This document shows positions 32,654 through 45,100 of a DNA stretch of 64,000 nucleotides, one piece after another. The stretch covers positions 36,237,501-36,301,500 of the forward strand of contig NC_088915.1 of NCBI RefSeq assembly GCF_963576675.1. The letters are read 5' to 3'. The notes beneath the pieces are model-generated. The model ran no database searches. It had not been told where the DNA came from and saw only the letters and a list, made by a program, of their open reading frames with translations. Both the position numbers and the translations under genes were made by a program. Source of the stretch: Euphorbia lathyris. Taxonomy: Eukaryota > Streptophyta > Magnoliopsida > Malpighiales > Euphorbiaceae. The stretch's first letter is position 1. Every line of letters begins with the position of its first letter.

Positions 32654-33575
32654 ATAGGATAAAATTCCCTTTGATCATAATATAGTTAAAAGTCAATTTG
32701 GTCATTCATGGCTTGCATAACGGAGCGCTAAATTTGCATTTAGTGATTTTTTTTTAAACTGTTGATATTCTTAACATAAGAAATGTATAACTTGTAGCAA
32801 TTTTCAACCTAAATAACATATTATAAAACAACACTCTTATCTAAGCTTAAAAGCGGAGGCAAAAACATGAGTGCCAACACGACTCAAACCATTGGAAACC
32901 AATTCTTATAGAGGTGGTTTTAACCTTATTGACCTTTTATATACTTCTTTTTGTTTTAGTACAATTTCGTTTTGGTTATACTCTTTCAATTTTAAAATAA
33001 TTATTATATTTTATGAATTTATTTTATTTTATTTTATTCGTGAGTTCCAATATTTTTCTATTTTATTATATTAATGAATTTAATATTAGTTACATTTTTT
33101 TTATAAAAACTGGTTGAATTTAATGTGTTAAAAAAATAAGAATTATTAATAACAAAAAGATAAATAATATTTTAATCTATATTTCATAAAATTAATACAA
33201 ATCATTTTTTTTAATACATGTGATTTGATTGAATGTAAAAATTATTTTAAAATAAATGAATTTAAGCAATGAAATCACTTACTCCATATTGAAATTATTA
33301 AAAAGAATTTAGTTATTATTTGTTAGTACTATATTAGAAGTATATATTTATATTTTAAAATACAATAGAGACAAATTAATCATTTTCAGAAAATAGACAT
33401 TTAATATGAATGTAGTTCTCAACTTAAACATATTTTGCAAAATCAATTGAATGACAACAAATGTCAGCACATGACTCGTAACTTTTTTTTTCATGATGAT
33501 TCAATGACAACAAATGTCAGCATATGACTCGTAATCTTTTTTATACATATCATTAATATATTTTATATTGACAGC
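32654..33575. other. AT-rich intergenic sequence with a 55-60 bp tandem duplication
   Basis: Between 33446 and 33540 TCAATGACAACAAATGTCAG...ATGACTCGTAA occurs twice in tandem. No gene. The plus ORF at 32871-33074 is low-complexity and unlikely to be real. Confidence 0.6.
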
Positions 33576-33604
33576 TTTTTTTTTTTTTTGGTAAAAACGA
33601 AAAC

Positions 33605-35669
33605 TTATATTAATGAGGCTTGAATATCCTCTTGAATTACACTTATTAGCCAAACCGGCTTATCAAAAAAAGAATAACAACTAGCATTGGAAGGAGCGTG
33701 TCTCGCTACTTTATGCGCCGCTCTGTTCGCTAGTCGAGGAATAAAAGACACAGTAAACATTTTGTCCTTCAATAGTTCTTTGCAATCTTCTAAGATATCA
33801 CTGAATACGGATAGATCCCTTTCTTCTCTGGATACCATCAACAACTACATTCGCATCCAACTCAAACTGAACCCACTCGAGTTCCATTTCAATTGCCCAC
33901 AGCAGTCCTGCCCGTAAGGTTAAAGCTTCTACAATTTTTGCCTCGTGGATTCCTTTGATAACTCCATTTGCTCCAGCCATAAATTCACCTGTATCTGATC
34001 GAAGAACTGCTCTCCATCCACAGCAATCCATTTCTTTAAATACAGCTCCGTCCAGATTACACTTTAAGCTTCCCTCCACCGGCCTTCGCCAATTAATTCC
34101 GTGAACAGCCACTCGTTCCCGGTTGTTTATACTTTCCTCAGCCAAAATTAAATCACCCTGCGCTAACCAACTAACTCGCCTCCCCCTACCTGCATTTCCT
34201 GAACTTGCTGCATTTTCAAATATTAAATCCCCATCTGCAACTCTACCTCCATTCACGCCAATCCCCCTTCCTACACTCCCCACCCCTGCACTTTCTACAT
34301 TGTGTGCACTTTCATTTATTAATTCCTCACCTACTCTCCTTCCTCCATTTGCGTCCATCCCCACCACCCCAATCCTCATCTCCCCAATCCCCATCCCTAC
34401 ATTCCCCTCACCTGCTTCATTATTTCTACCATCCCGCCCCTGCTCTTCCACCCCTTCATTCCCATTTTCTACTTCTATTCTCTCTTCTCCCCTGTCATTC
34501 CTTCCTTCCCTTATCACTAGTCCCCTTCTTCCCCTTACCGATTCCGCAGCCCGTACCTCCCTTCTCCTCCCTTCTAGAACCATCGGTTCCCTGCTCCTGT
34601 TTTGGACAGCAGCTACTGCTAGCCACTGCTGTACCTGCTGTTCCTCCTCCACTTTCCTTACCCTTGCTTCCCTCCACTCCTCCACAAACCTTCTAACTCC
34701 CTGTACTTGAATATTGGCCGGCTTCACTTCTGTTTGCCATAAAATTGCATTTCAGTGCTGCCAAATCGAGTATAGTACACAGACAACCTTCTGCAGAAAT
34801 TGATCTTCCTCTTCCGGACACTTCACATTCAACCAATCCACGACGTCATCATAGTCTCCCTCCGGTGGACTTAAACCCACCTCTTGCCAACAACTTCTTG
34901 CATATGTACACATGCAGAATAAATGCCACCCATACTCCAGATCTGTTACACAAATTAAACAATTGCTCGGTATTGGCATATGACGGGCCCTTAGCGTTGA
35001 TCTCATTGGTAAGCATTTGGAGCATAACTTCCACACAAACAATTTAATCTTAGGTGGGATTTCAAGCTCCCACAATTTACTCCATTCCAATACTACTTCC
35101 CCTCCCCATTTTTGTTTTTCCAAGGCTCTATAGCCAGATTTAACTGAAAAGTGGCCATTTTTGGTGAATTGCCAGGCTAGCCTATCCGGTCTATTTCTGA
35201 TTGGGATAATAATTTTACTAATCTCCTCCACCTCCCTCATAGAAAAGTACTCTGTTATTTTCCTTTCATCCCAAACTCTCTCCCCATCCACAAATAACTC
35301 TTTTACTCTCATATCTCTTCTCTCCCCTGGCTCCCTGGATCCTATCATGAAATTCCCCTCACTTCCCACCCAGGGATCCTTCCAAATTCTAATTCTCTCC
35401 CCATCCCCTACTTCCCATTTCAGACCCAGGGACAGAACCTCAATCGACTTCCATATCCCTCTCCATATGAAACTAGGATTTCTACCCAATTTAGATTGCA
35501 TGAAGTTGTCAGTCGGGAAATATTTAGCCTTGAACATTCTACTGACTAAGGTATCTGGATTTGATATGATTTTCCACCCCTGTTTTCCTAAAAGCGCCAA
35601 ATTAAACATATGTAGATCTCTGTATCCCAATCCTCCCCTCTTTTTTTTTGCACAATCCCTCCCACCCAA
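33605..35669 (-). pseudogene. LINE ORF2, C-terminal half: zf-RVT, long linker, RNase H
   Basis: The frame shifts at a T run (35641-35649) after RT. The piece 35669-34752 has the zinc-binding RT domain (WFTKNGHFSVKSGY-like AWQFTKNGHFSVKSGYRAL, ELEIPPKIKLFVWKLC, NCLICVTDLEYGWHLFCMC). Next, 34727-33798 starts with a linker of about 190 residues very rich in Gly, Glu, Arg and Asn, then RNase H of RVT_3 type (LKCNLDGAVFKE, MAGANGVIKGIHEAKIVEAL, VQFELDANVVVDGI). A last frameshift moves the end to 33844-33605 (VSFIPRLANRAAHKVARHA). Confidence 0.85.
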
Positions 35670-38187
35670 ACCAGTGAATATTATCCCTACCGTCTTCCTT
35701 TTTACCCCACCAAAACGAGTTCAATACTCTCTGTAGCTCCTCACAAATAGATTTGGGAATTAAAAAAGTGCTCATACAGAAAGTAGGCAGTGCCTGGGCT
35801 ACAGTTTTTATCAAGACATCCTTCCCGGCACTAGATAAGAATTTAAAACTCCACCCATTTACTCGCTTTCTCAACCTATCTATAAGGAAGGTAAACAGAC
35901 TCCTTTTTGACCTCCCTATAAGTGATGGTAGACCTAGATATCTACCCGTATTCAACGGCGACCACACACCCAACAGATTACATATCCCATCTTTCTCATT
36001 TTCTTTCACATTAGAGCTAAAGTAGATACCTGATTTGTTGACATTTATTGCCTGGCCTGAATCTTTTTCATAGTCTGTCAGAATCTTCTGGATCACTTCA
36101 GCCTCTCCAGTCGTTGCTCCAAAGAACAAGAAACTATCATCTGCAAAGAAAAGATGAGATACAACTGGAGCTCCTCTGCACACCCTGCAACCCCTAATTA
36201 AATCTTCCCTCTCTGCCTTATAAATAAGTTGAGATAGGACTTCTGCGCACAGTATAAATAAATAAAGGGAGAGAGGATCCCCTTGTCTAAGGCCTCTTTT
36301 AGGAGTCACTGGACCGACCAATTCCCTATTCACTGAGATTGAATATGATACTGTCGTTACACACAACATTACCCACTGAATCCACTTCTCACCAAAACTC
36401 ATCCTCCTCATAACTTCCTCCAAAAATTTCCAATTTGCTCTGTCATAGGCCTTGCTAATATCAATCTTCAGGGCCACTTCCCCTTTTGATCCCCTATTGT
36501 TTCTTTTCATGTAGTGTATGGCTTCAAATGCTACCTGTACACTGTCAATAATTGATCTTCCAGGGACAAAAGCAGATTGTGTTTCGCTGATTAATTTTGG
36601 CAAGAAGCTTTTTAACCGATTGGCGAGGACCTTTGATATAATCTTATAGATCACATTACAGAGTGCTATAGGTCTGAAATCCGCCATCGTGTTTGGATTC
36701 TCCACTTTCGGTATCAGGACAATGATCGTATCATTCAGGCTCGCTGGGAACTCACTTCTCTCCAACCATCCTTTACAGGCCTCAAAGATCTCCTTCCCTA
36801 TAACCGGCCAGAAGAACTGATAGAAACCTGGATTAAAACCGTCAGGTCCCGGTGATTTATCCGGATGCATCTGAAATAGAGCCGCCTTGAATTCTTCGAT
36901 TATAACTGGCTTTTCTAACTGTTCATTATCCCGATTGGTGATGGCTGCTGTTAACACATTTACAGTATCCATGTTCCCTTCCCCTTCTTCTGCATAAGCT
37001 TGCTGAAAATAATCTCGTACATGCCCCTTAATTTCTTCCTTCTCTTCCATTATAGTTCCATCCACTCTAACCAGAGACAAAATCTGATTCTGTTTTTTCC
37101 TTGCTCTTACACACAGATGAAAAAACTTTGTGTTTAGATCTCCTTCTGCCAGCCAGTATTGTTTTGCGCGTTGTCTCCAGAAGGTGTCCTCCTGTTCTAA
37201 GGCACCATTAAGCTGCTGCTGCAACTCTCTCATTCGGATTACCGACTCCTCATCTCTATTATCTCTGTAGCGGAGAAGCTGCCTCTTTAAATATGCTATC
37301 TTTCTTGTAAATCGAGTTCTACAGCCTCTCCCAAATTCCTCCATCTCCTTGACGCAGATTGCTAGCCTTTCCTGTACATTTCGATTTGCATTTAATCTCC
37401 ATTGGTTGCACACAAAAGCTGCAAAATCCTCTTCCTATAGCCACATCTGCTCAAACTTGAATCTTTTTTTCTGCTCCCTCTTCTTTAAGTCCGTCGTTGA
37501 CAACATGAGTGGGTAATGATCAGAATATGATGTAATCGTGTTACGCAATTGGTGTCTCGAGTACTGATTGAGCCATCCTGTGCTACTGAACATTCTATCC
37601 AGCTTCTCTCTCACCCATCTGTCTGAACCCCTACTTCTCTCCCATGTATAAGGACTACCACCTTGCCGGATCTCAACAAGCCCACATTCCTGCAGTATAG
37701 AATTGAATCTTCGCATTAAAATTTCTGGGTAATTCGCTCCCCCCTGCTTCTCCCTTTGATCCCTGATACAATTAAAATCACCCATTATCAGCCATGGGAG
37801 TACTGAATCATGGGCAATATTCCTCAAAAGCTCCCAAGATAGAGCTTGTGCCTGTCTATCAGCATATCCGTAGAAGCCTACGCATCTCCATTCCCCTTCC
37901 TCCACTGTACTTATTTTCGCATCAATATGTCGATCAGAATACCTTACTATGTTCAAATTAACTGTCGACTTCCACAGCATTGCTAGTCCCCCACTATGTC
38001 CTCTACTCTCCACTACAAAACATCCCTCAAACTTCAATTTCTTACTAAGCATTACCATTCGACTTTGATCCACCAAATTCTCAATCAGGAACAGAATATC
38101 AGGCTGACACTCCTTCACCATGTCACCTAACGCACGAACTGCACGAGTGTTCCCTAATCCTCGGCAGTTCCAGCTACAGCAAATCAT
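35602..38187 (-). pseudogene. LINE ORF2, N-terminal half: endonuclease and reverse transcriptase
   Basis: The AP-type endonuclease (38187-37435) has SWNCRGLGN, LIMGDFNCI and TSYSDHYPL. It ends at a TAG (37435-37437) in frame with the rest. RT (37413-35602) has KSPGPDGFNPGFYQFFWP, NPNTMADFRPIALCNVIYKI, SAFVPGRSI, LKIDISKAYDRANWKFLEE, GLRQGDPLSLYLFILCAE and the catalytic FFADDSFLFF. One stop plus the downstream frameshift make it non-functional. Confidence 0.95.
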
Positions 38188-39348
38188 TCTCCTCGGCGGA
38201 CCTGGCTCCCAGGTCTCGCCGCTTCATTTTCGCTTAAGTAATCCTCATCCAATGTGGAAAGGGATTCCTTATTTATAATTTCACCCACTTTGTAAGATCC
38301 TTCAGTACCTTTGCCTCCGCTCTCCTCTTCACCCCTGCGCCTTTTCCTATCCTCTAGGATTCTCAGTGCCTCTTTCTCTGCACTTTCCATGTTCACATCC
38401 ACATTCCCACTTTCCTTTTGAATATTCTGCACATTCTAATTCTCTTCTTGTAATATTCCCCCCTTTCTCTGACCCCTCCTGACCCCCTGCCATATGTTGA
38501 GATGTCTGCTTTTGTCTATAGCCTTGATTTGCTATATTGAACCGTACTCCCCTCAACCCATTCTGATCAACGTTTTGATCTCCTGACTCTCTCAACCACC
38601 TAGAGCCACTTTGATCCCCTCCTCTTCTAATCTCAGCTTTCAACCATTGGCCCCATTCTCTGCTTAATTCATTGCTATTCTCTTCAAACTGTCTCTCACA
38701 GTAGCGTTCCGAGTGCCCCAGTAGACCACATAGATAGCAAAATATTCCCATCCTTTCGTATTTGAAATGAATGAAAGTTGATTCTGTTTCTGACTTACAG
38801 ATCTTTTTGAACCGCTTAAGTGGTTTTCTGACATCAATATGTACTCTGATTCTCATATACGCGTTCAGCATCCCTTTTCCGTTCTTCTCATCATATTCTA
38901 GAAATTCACCCAAGAACTCACCTATCTGTCTCCCTGCAACCTCATTGCGAGCTCCTAGCGGCAACTTATGGACCTGCACCCATATTGCCATCATAAATAA
39001 CGATACTGATTCCGGCTTTACCTGCTCCGGCCAATCATTCATAACCAGAACATAGTTATCAAACGACCATGGCCCTCCAGCTAGAATTCTTTTCTTATCT
39101 ACTTCATGATAAAATTCAATTTCGTACAAATTCGGCATCAATTCATTTATTGTAACCCCTCGGCCTGGTCTCCATAATCCTGCCAATTTCAATTTCATTG
39201 CCTGGAAATTAATAGGTCGGTCAGCAATAAAAGTACCCAAAAATCGTAATCTCTGGATTTCCTGCCCTGCACTACTCTGCTTCCCTCCCAGTACTAATCC
39301 TTCTTCTTCTTCAGCAAATATAGAAAGCTTCTCCATGCCTGCCTCCAT
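38184..39348 (-). pseudogene. LINE ORF1: DUF4283 domain and CCHC zinc knuckle
   Basis: ORF 39348-38347 starts MEAGMEKLSIFAEEEEGLVL. DUF4283 motifs include LAGLWRPGRGVTINEL, GGPWSFDNYVLVM and AIWVQVHKLPLGARN; the knuckle reads CYLCGLLGHSERYC. It is an RNA-binding nucleocapsid-like protein of plant L1 elements. A frameshift near 38430 moves the true C-terminus to the frame 38432-38184 (EALRILEDRKRRRGEEES), which ends 4 bases into the ORF2 start, a typical tight ORF1/ORF2 junction. Confidence 0.9.
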
Positions 39349-39730
39349 AATGATACAGTAATTATTTTGGTTTAAATCACCTTCCCCAATCTTCTTCCCT
39401 CCCTGCTCTTCCTTACTTCTCCTTTCTCTGTTTTCGATTTGTAAATTGGGAACGCAGGTTTAGAATACCCAACCTCTTTCTCACAGTCTTTCTTCTTTCC
39501 AATAGCAGCAGCTCCTTTCACAACACCCACACCCTACGAAACTACAGCAACCAAACACAAAGTCACACGCGGCGGCGACACTCTCCCGGATTCCGCTGAA
39601 GAGGCGGCGACACTCTCACAATTTTCAGTTGAAGAGACGGCGACAAACTCCTTAGATGTTAAAAACCTAAATTAATATTGAAATCTTTTGAAACTGATTG
39701 ACCGCAAAGTGTAATCCACCAATTATAATG

Positions 39731-40369
39731 TGGGCTGCTATATACCACCATGGTTATACTTTCTACCGCACTTTTTTTGACAATTTTGCCCTCCTCATAA
39801 TTTAAACTCAAAACTCTCAAATCCTCTCTAGCTTTTTGGATTTTCATAAAACCCGACCTAAAACGACATGCCGCCAAAGACAGGAGCGGGTAAAGGCTTC
39901 ATGAATGCTCCGGTAAGGTTTTTTTTTTAAATTACTCCGAAATCACGGGCTCCGCCTCCGAATCGGAGGCGGAACCCGTATGAATTTAGCCTAAACGGAC
40001 GGGCCGTGCCGTTTCCACCACGGGTGGAACGGACGAAATGCCCGTTCCACCCGTGGTGGAAACGGCGCTCTCGTTCCACCGTACGGTGGAACGGTGCGCG
40101 CTGCCCGTTTAGGCCAAATCCATTTAAAAAAAAATTCAAAATTTAATAAACGAAATTTTAATTTAAATTTATATCGTAGGATTACCTCGTGTACGAAATC
40201 ATGGTCTTCGGGAATGCTCGGGTCCATTTTCGTCCAATTAGGGTTTTTAGGTTTGGGAGAGAAAGAGAGAAAAAAAAAGTTTTGGTTTTTGATAAAAAAT
40301 TATGACAAGGGCATAAATGTCAAAAGAGTGCGATGGGTGGAAAAAAAATTGCGGTATATAGCAATACCC
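39731..40369. mobile_element. Mutator-like MITE with a palindrome-rich centre
   Basis: Inverted termini of about 75 bp: TGGGCTGCTATATACC on the left, GGTATATAGCAATACCC on the right, with similarity continuing through CCGCACTTTTTTTGACAATTTTGCCCTCC and its counterpart. A 9-base flank is nearly duplicated (ATTATAATG at 39722-39730, ATTATAATT at 40370-40378), as expected for Mutator-type elements. The centre has perfect hairpins at 39947-39977, 40010-40064 and 40072-40093. Confidence 0.75.
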
Positions 40370-40378
40370 ATTATAATT

Positions 40379-42137
40379 GATGGATAATCGTGAAATTTGA
40401 TTCTAACATTTTTTGTTTTTGAGATATGTTTGCTGTATTATTAAGAAATTTATTTAAAAAGTTTAATTTGATAGTTAAATAATAGGTAAATTAATTTTTT
40501 TCAATTTTTTTGATAATGAATAGCTAAAATTGAACGTCCTTGGCATGTTAGAGTTAAATTTGTATTATTTCATACGTTAAGACTAAATTTGCGTTCTTTT
40601 AAAAATGTTAGCATCAAATTTTATCTTTATCGTCTTAATTAAAGTAAAGTTAGTTTGAGTAGTGAAAAAACTTCGGTCACAAAACTTAAAAAAAGAACAA
40701 TTGAATAAATTATTAAAAAAAATGTCAAAGTGTAATAAATTGCATTAATAGTCACTACAGTTTAAAATAAGTTTAAAAATGCTACTAAACTTTTTTTTTT
40801 CTTCATTAAAATTATTGAACTTTGTTTTTTATTTGAATAAAGTCATTCCAACCAATTCTAATAAAAAATTATTAGCATGGTGAAGGGACAATTACATTAG
40901 AAAGAACTATCAAATATAACATGATAATCACTTGGCAACATGTATGTCACGTGACAACTAAAAAGAATTACAAAATATATTTTTTTGGCTATCATGTGGC
41001 AGTTTCAAACCGATGAATTAAGTAAATAATAAATATAATTTTTATTTTTTTGGTTGTCACGTGACTACCATGTCATACGTATAAGTAAATAATTTCTAAG
41101 GTGGTTATTATGTTACTATTCAAGTGATTTTTATATCTGAAATAACATGATAACTTTATTCAAATAAAAAGCAATGTAACAACTTTATCGAAACAAAATG
41201 AAATGCAAACTCCAAATTTTTGTAACTCTGGGTGCAATTAAGTTGTAAGTGGTAATCAAAGGTCCTTTGTCCACATTATACTAAGAGTTTAGTATGAAAC
41301 AACAAAGTTAAAAAAAAAAAAAAAAATGAATGGTGAATTGTTGCTGTCTGAACCCATATTGGTAGTGTTTTTATTTGAGAGAGAGAAGCAACCATCAAGT
41401 ACTAACCACTCCACTCCTGTCATTAGCATATGGATATGGTATATTCACTCTCCCCCAAATTCACCTATCATCAATATCTTATTTCTTTGGGTCATTTCAA
41501 CCTACTTTTTTTCTGCAGCAAAAGACAAAACTAACCCACCCACCCTCCCCCCCCAAAAAAAAAGCTGCCTTTCTTTCTGCAACTTGTGTAAGTGTAACAA
41601 AGACTTTATTCTTATTTTCCATGGCATGGACTATTCTACTACTTTTATATGCAATGCCCTTGAAGCTCTATTTCTGTTCAGTCAGGCAATTTTTATTCTT
41701 TAAGCAGCTTCTCTGCTCCAGAAATATATAATAAAGAATATTTACCATCACAATAATAAAAAGATGAAAGTATTGATTTCCTTCCATAAATATATAAGAA
41801 TACAGACACCCACACACAACTGAACTGAAACAAACAGACTACACTAGCACAACTTGAGGCATCTTTTGGAAAACATAAAAAAAATATGGACATACCATGT
41901 GGAATCTGATGCTGCAATGCAATTCTTTGTCTTCTCAACCCTTATTTTCTTATACATGTCAACTGTGATCCTATCCTATGTGTCTAACCAATCTTATAAT
42001 TCCCACCTTCACTTTCCAAGTTTATTATCTTTTCTCAAGCTGCAATGAAACAACAGATACAGGCCCTATATACACGAATGATGATGATGATGATCAATTG
42101 AGATTGTGGTGAATTGACCCTATTTTACACCCATAAT
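40379..42137. other. Intergenic region downstream of the GH3 gene, with a possible MITE
   Basis: 40725-41250 has loosely inverted ends (ATTGCATTAATAGTCACTAC on the left; GTAACTCTGGGTGCAATTAA on the right; internal TTTTTATTTGAATAAAGTCAT against its partner near 41158), probably an old MITE. An A run lies at 41312-41327. The ORFs at 41326-41731 look like chance frames. The GH3 3' UTR presumably lies in 41900-42137. Confidence 0.5.
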
Positions 42138-45100
42138 TTATTCGTTAAGCTTCTCATTGTTGTGTGTCAACCCAAACCCATAGGGGAACAGAGAATCATA
42201 AGAATTATCTTCAATATTCATCGGGAGTTGTTTCACATTCTTAAACCATGATACTGGCAGCCGTCCCTTAAATTCATGATCTCCAAATATGACATCTGCA
42301 ACTCCTGCTCCTTCGGATCCAGGCAACCAAGCAGCAACTAAACCATCTGTCTTCTCTAAAATCCCTGCCTCTAATGTTACAGGTCTACCAGATACCAAAA
42401 TTGCCAAGGTGGGAATTCTGTCAGCAACTGAGCTAATTATGTCAGTTCCGTTGAAGTGGATCACAAGCTTGGAATCGTCCCCGGTGAATTCAGCATATGG
42501 ACCTTCACCAACAGCTACAATGGCATATGAAAAATCTTTGCTTGCTAAAGTGTCTGTTGATGGAATTTTTTCATAAACAATTTCTGTATGCTTCCCCACT
42601 ATACTTCTAATGGCATCCAAGATGGTTGTCCCTAAAATATGAATTATATCATAAGTGAAATGCTCACATTTATTTGCAGCATTACAAAATAAAGAATTTA
42701 ACAAGAAAAACTATTATATCTGGTTTTGCATTTTTTTAAGCAATAAAGTATAAAATAAGATGAATATAATATATTAGTAATTTAATAATACTGTTCATCA
42801 TGTGAGATATTGATTTCTGTGGTAAATCAACTTGTCATTACACGATAGAAGTAAACCAATATAAATACCACAGAGTTTTGGTTTGGTAAGGACACAAAGA
42901 GTCCGAAACTTAAACCAACACATAAAAGGAAAACCAAACCTATACCTAGGAGACCGAAGCTATACAGAGTCCTAATCTAGGTAGAAAAGTATAATGTAAA
43001 CTTGGTGGGAACGACTTCCTTATCGCATCACAATATCTTATACCCAAATTTGCAATATGTAGATACCCATTTTTGTCCGGGCCCATTTTTTAAGTTTTTT
43101 TATAACCGAAAGCCTGGGTGCGACACAATACAAAGGCCTATATTTTATTGTATGATTTTTAATTGTTTATTTGGCTTTTTTTTTATCTTCCTACATAGGG
43201 AGTACTTTTCAGATATTTGAGTTACTAAAAAATAGATAATCAATACAAGGAAACATGTGATTTGTGAAATTCATTTTGTTTAGCTGGCTAACAAAATGAT
43301 GACAAATTTCGAAAACAGCTTAATAAATTGTAACTAAAAGAAATGTCATTACACGATAGAAGTAAACCAATATAAATACCACAGAGTTTTGGTTTGGTAA
43401 GGACACAAAGAGTCCGAAACTTAAACCAACACATAAAAGGAAAACCAAACCTATACCTAGGAGACCGAAGCTATACAGAGTCCTAATCTAGGTAGAAAAG
43501 TATAATGTAAACTTGGTGGGAACGACTTCCTTATCGCATCACAATATCTTATACTCAAATTTGCAATATGTAGATACCCATTTTTGTCCGGGCCCATTTT
43601 TAAGTTTTTTTATAACCGAAAGCCAGGGTGCGACACAATACAAAGGCCTATATTTTATTGTATGATTTTTAATTGTTTATTTGGCTTTTTTTTTATCTTC
43701 CTACATAGGGAGTACTTTTCAGATATTTGAGTTACTAAAAAATAGATAATCAATACAAGGAAACATGTGATTTGTGAAATTCATTTTGTTTAGCTGGCTA
43801 ATAAAATGATGACAAATTTCGAAAACAGCTTAATAAATTGTAACTAAAAGAAATGTCATTACACGATAGAAGTAAACCAATATAAATACCACAGAGTTTT
43901 GGTTTGGTAAGGACACAAAGAGTCCGAAACTTAAACCAACACATAAAAGGAAAACCAAACCTATACCTAGGAGACCGAAGCTATACAGAGTCCTAATCTA
44001 GGTAGAAAAGTATAATGTAAACTTGGTGGGAACGACTTCCTTATCGCATCACAATATCTTATACCCAAATTTGCAATATGTAGATACCCATTTTTGTCCG
44101 GGCCCATTTTTAAGTTTTTTTATAACCGAAAGCCAGGGTGCGACACAATACAAAGGCCTATATTTTATTGTATGATTTTTAATTGTTTATTTGGCTTTTT
44201 TTTTATCTTCCTACATAGGGAGTACTTTTCAGATATTTGAGTTACTAAAAAATAGATAATCAATACAAGGAAACATGTGATTTGTGAAATTCATTTTGTT
44301 TAGCTGGCTAACAAAATGATGACAAATTTCGAAAACAGCTTAATAAATTGTAACTAAAAGAAATAATTACAAAATCCAAAATCAAATAACCAAAGCATTA
44401 GAAATAATAATTTCTTTATGTTAATTGCTTAGGTTAAGCGTAATTCTTTACTGAACAAAACAATTATATCCTTGAACTGAATTTTTTAATTTCACAAGGA
44501 ATTACTGAAGTGCATTTTTCATTATTATGCATTTTAAAGAATCAATTATTCAATAATATGAAGAAAAAACTTCTTTTCTGTTTTGCTTATTTATTCTTTT
44601 CTTTTGCACTTGTGTAATTGAAATAATGTACTTCATGTACTTTTATCATTTGGGTGGTGGGGGGCAGTTCAACTATGTACCCTCTTACTCTGGTGAGTGA
44701 GTGTGTGTAGGACAGCTAAGCTGGGAGCAAAGTATGAAAGGACATGTAGGCAGGAAAATGGATTATGACCACCAATACTAAACTAATGCAAGGAACTCCT
44801 AAATTCAAACCTCATGAGTGAAAATAAGAAAGTTCTCTATCTCATACACGCATGCATATATATCATTAATATTTATACGCTTGGAGTAGATCAATAAAAG
44901 CATACCAATAGTAATCTTGCCACTCTTCCCATTCCAATCTTTGGTCCATCCTCCACACTGATATCCAAGGTCATCAGCATGCGTTCCAGCAACAAGAATC
45001 TTTTTAGCATTTTTATCTAGAGGAAGAAAAGGTTTCTCTGGATGCTTTCCATTTTTCAAGAGAACCAAAGATTTGCGAACTGCTTCACGTGCTAATTCTC

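Larger units (their letters stand above)
33576..39650 (-). mobile_element. L1-type LINE with RNase H, decayed
   Basis: On the minus strand the order is 5' UTR, ORF1 (DUF4283, CCHC), ORF2 (endonuclease, RT, zf-RVT, RNase H), a short 3' UTR and a poly(A) tail (T run at 33576-33589 on plus). This is a full-length plant L1 layout. Each ORF is broken by one or more stops or frameshifts. The 5' border is approximate; a target duplication was not found with confidence. Confidence 0.9.

Noticed and set aside
34123..34710. Two Pro/Ser-rich plus-strand ORFs of 163-195 codons
   Set aside because: They mirror the biased linker of the LINE on the minus strand, where flanking domains show the coding frame.
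41326..41731. Two overlapping ORFs of 118-125 codons
   Set aside because: No recognisable domain, low-complexity T-rich sequence, and overlapping frames of equal quality.
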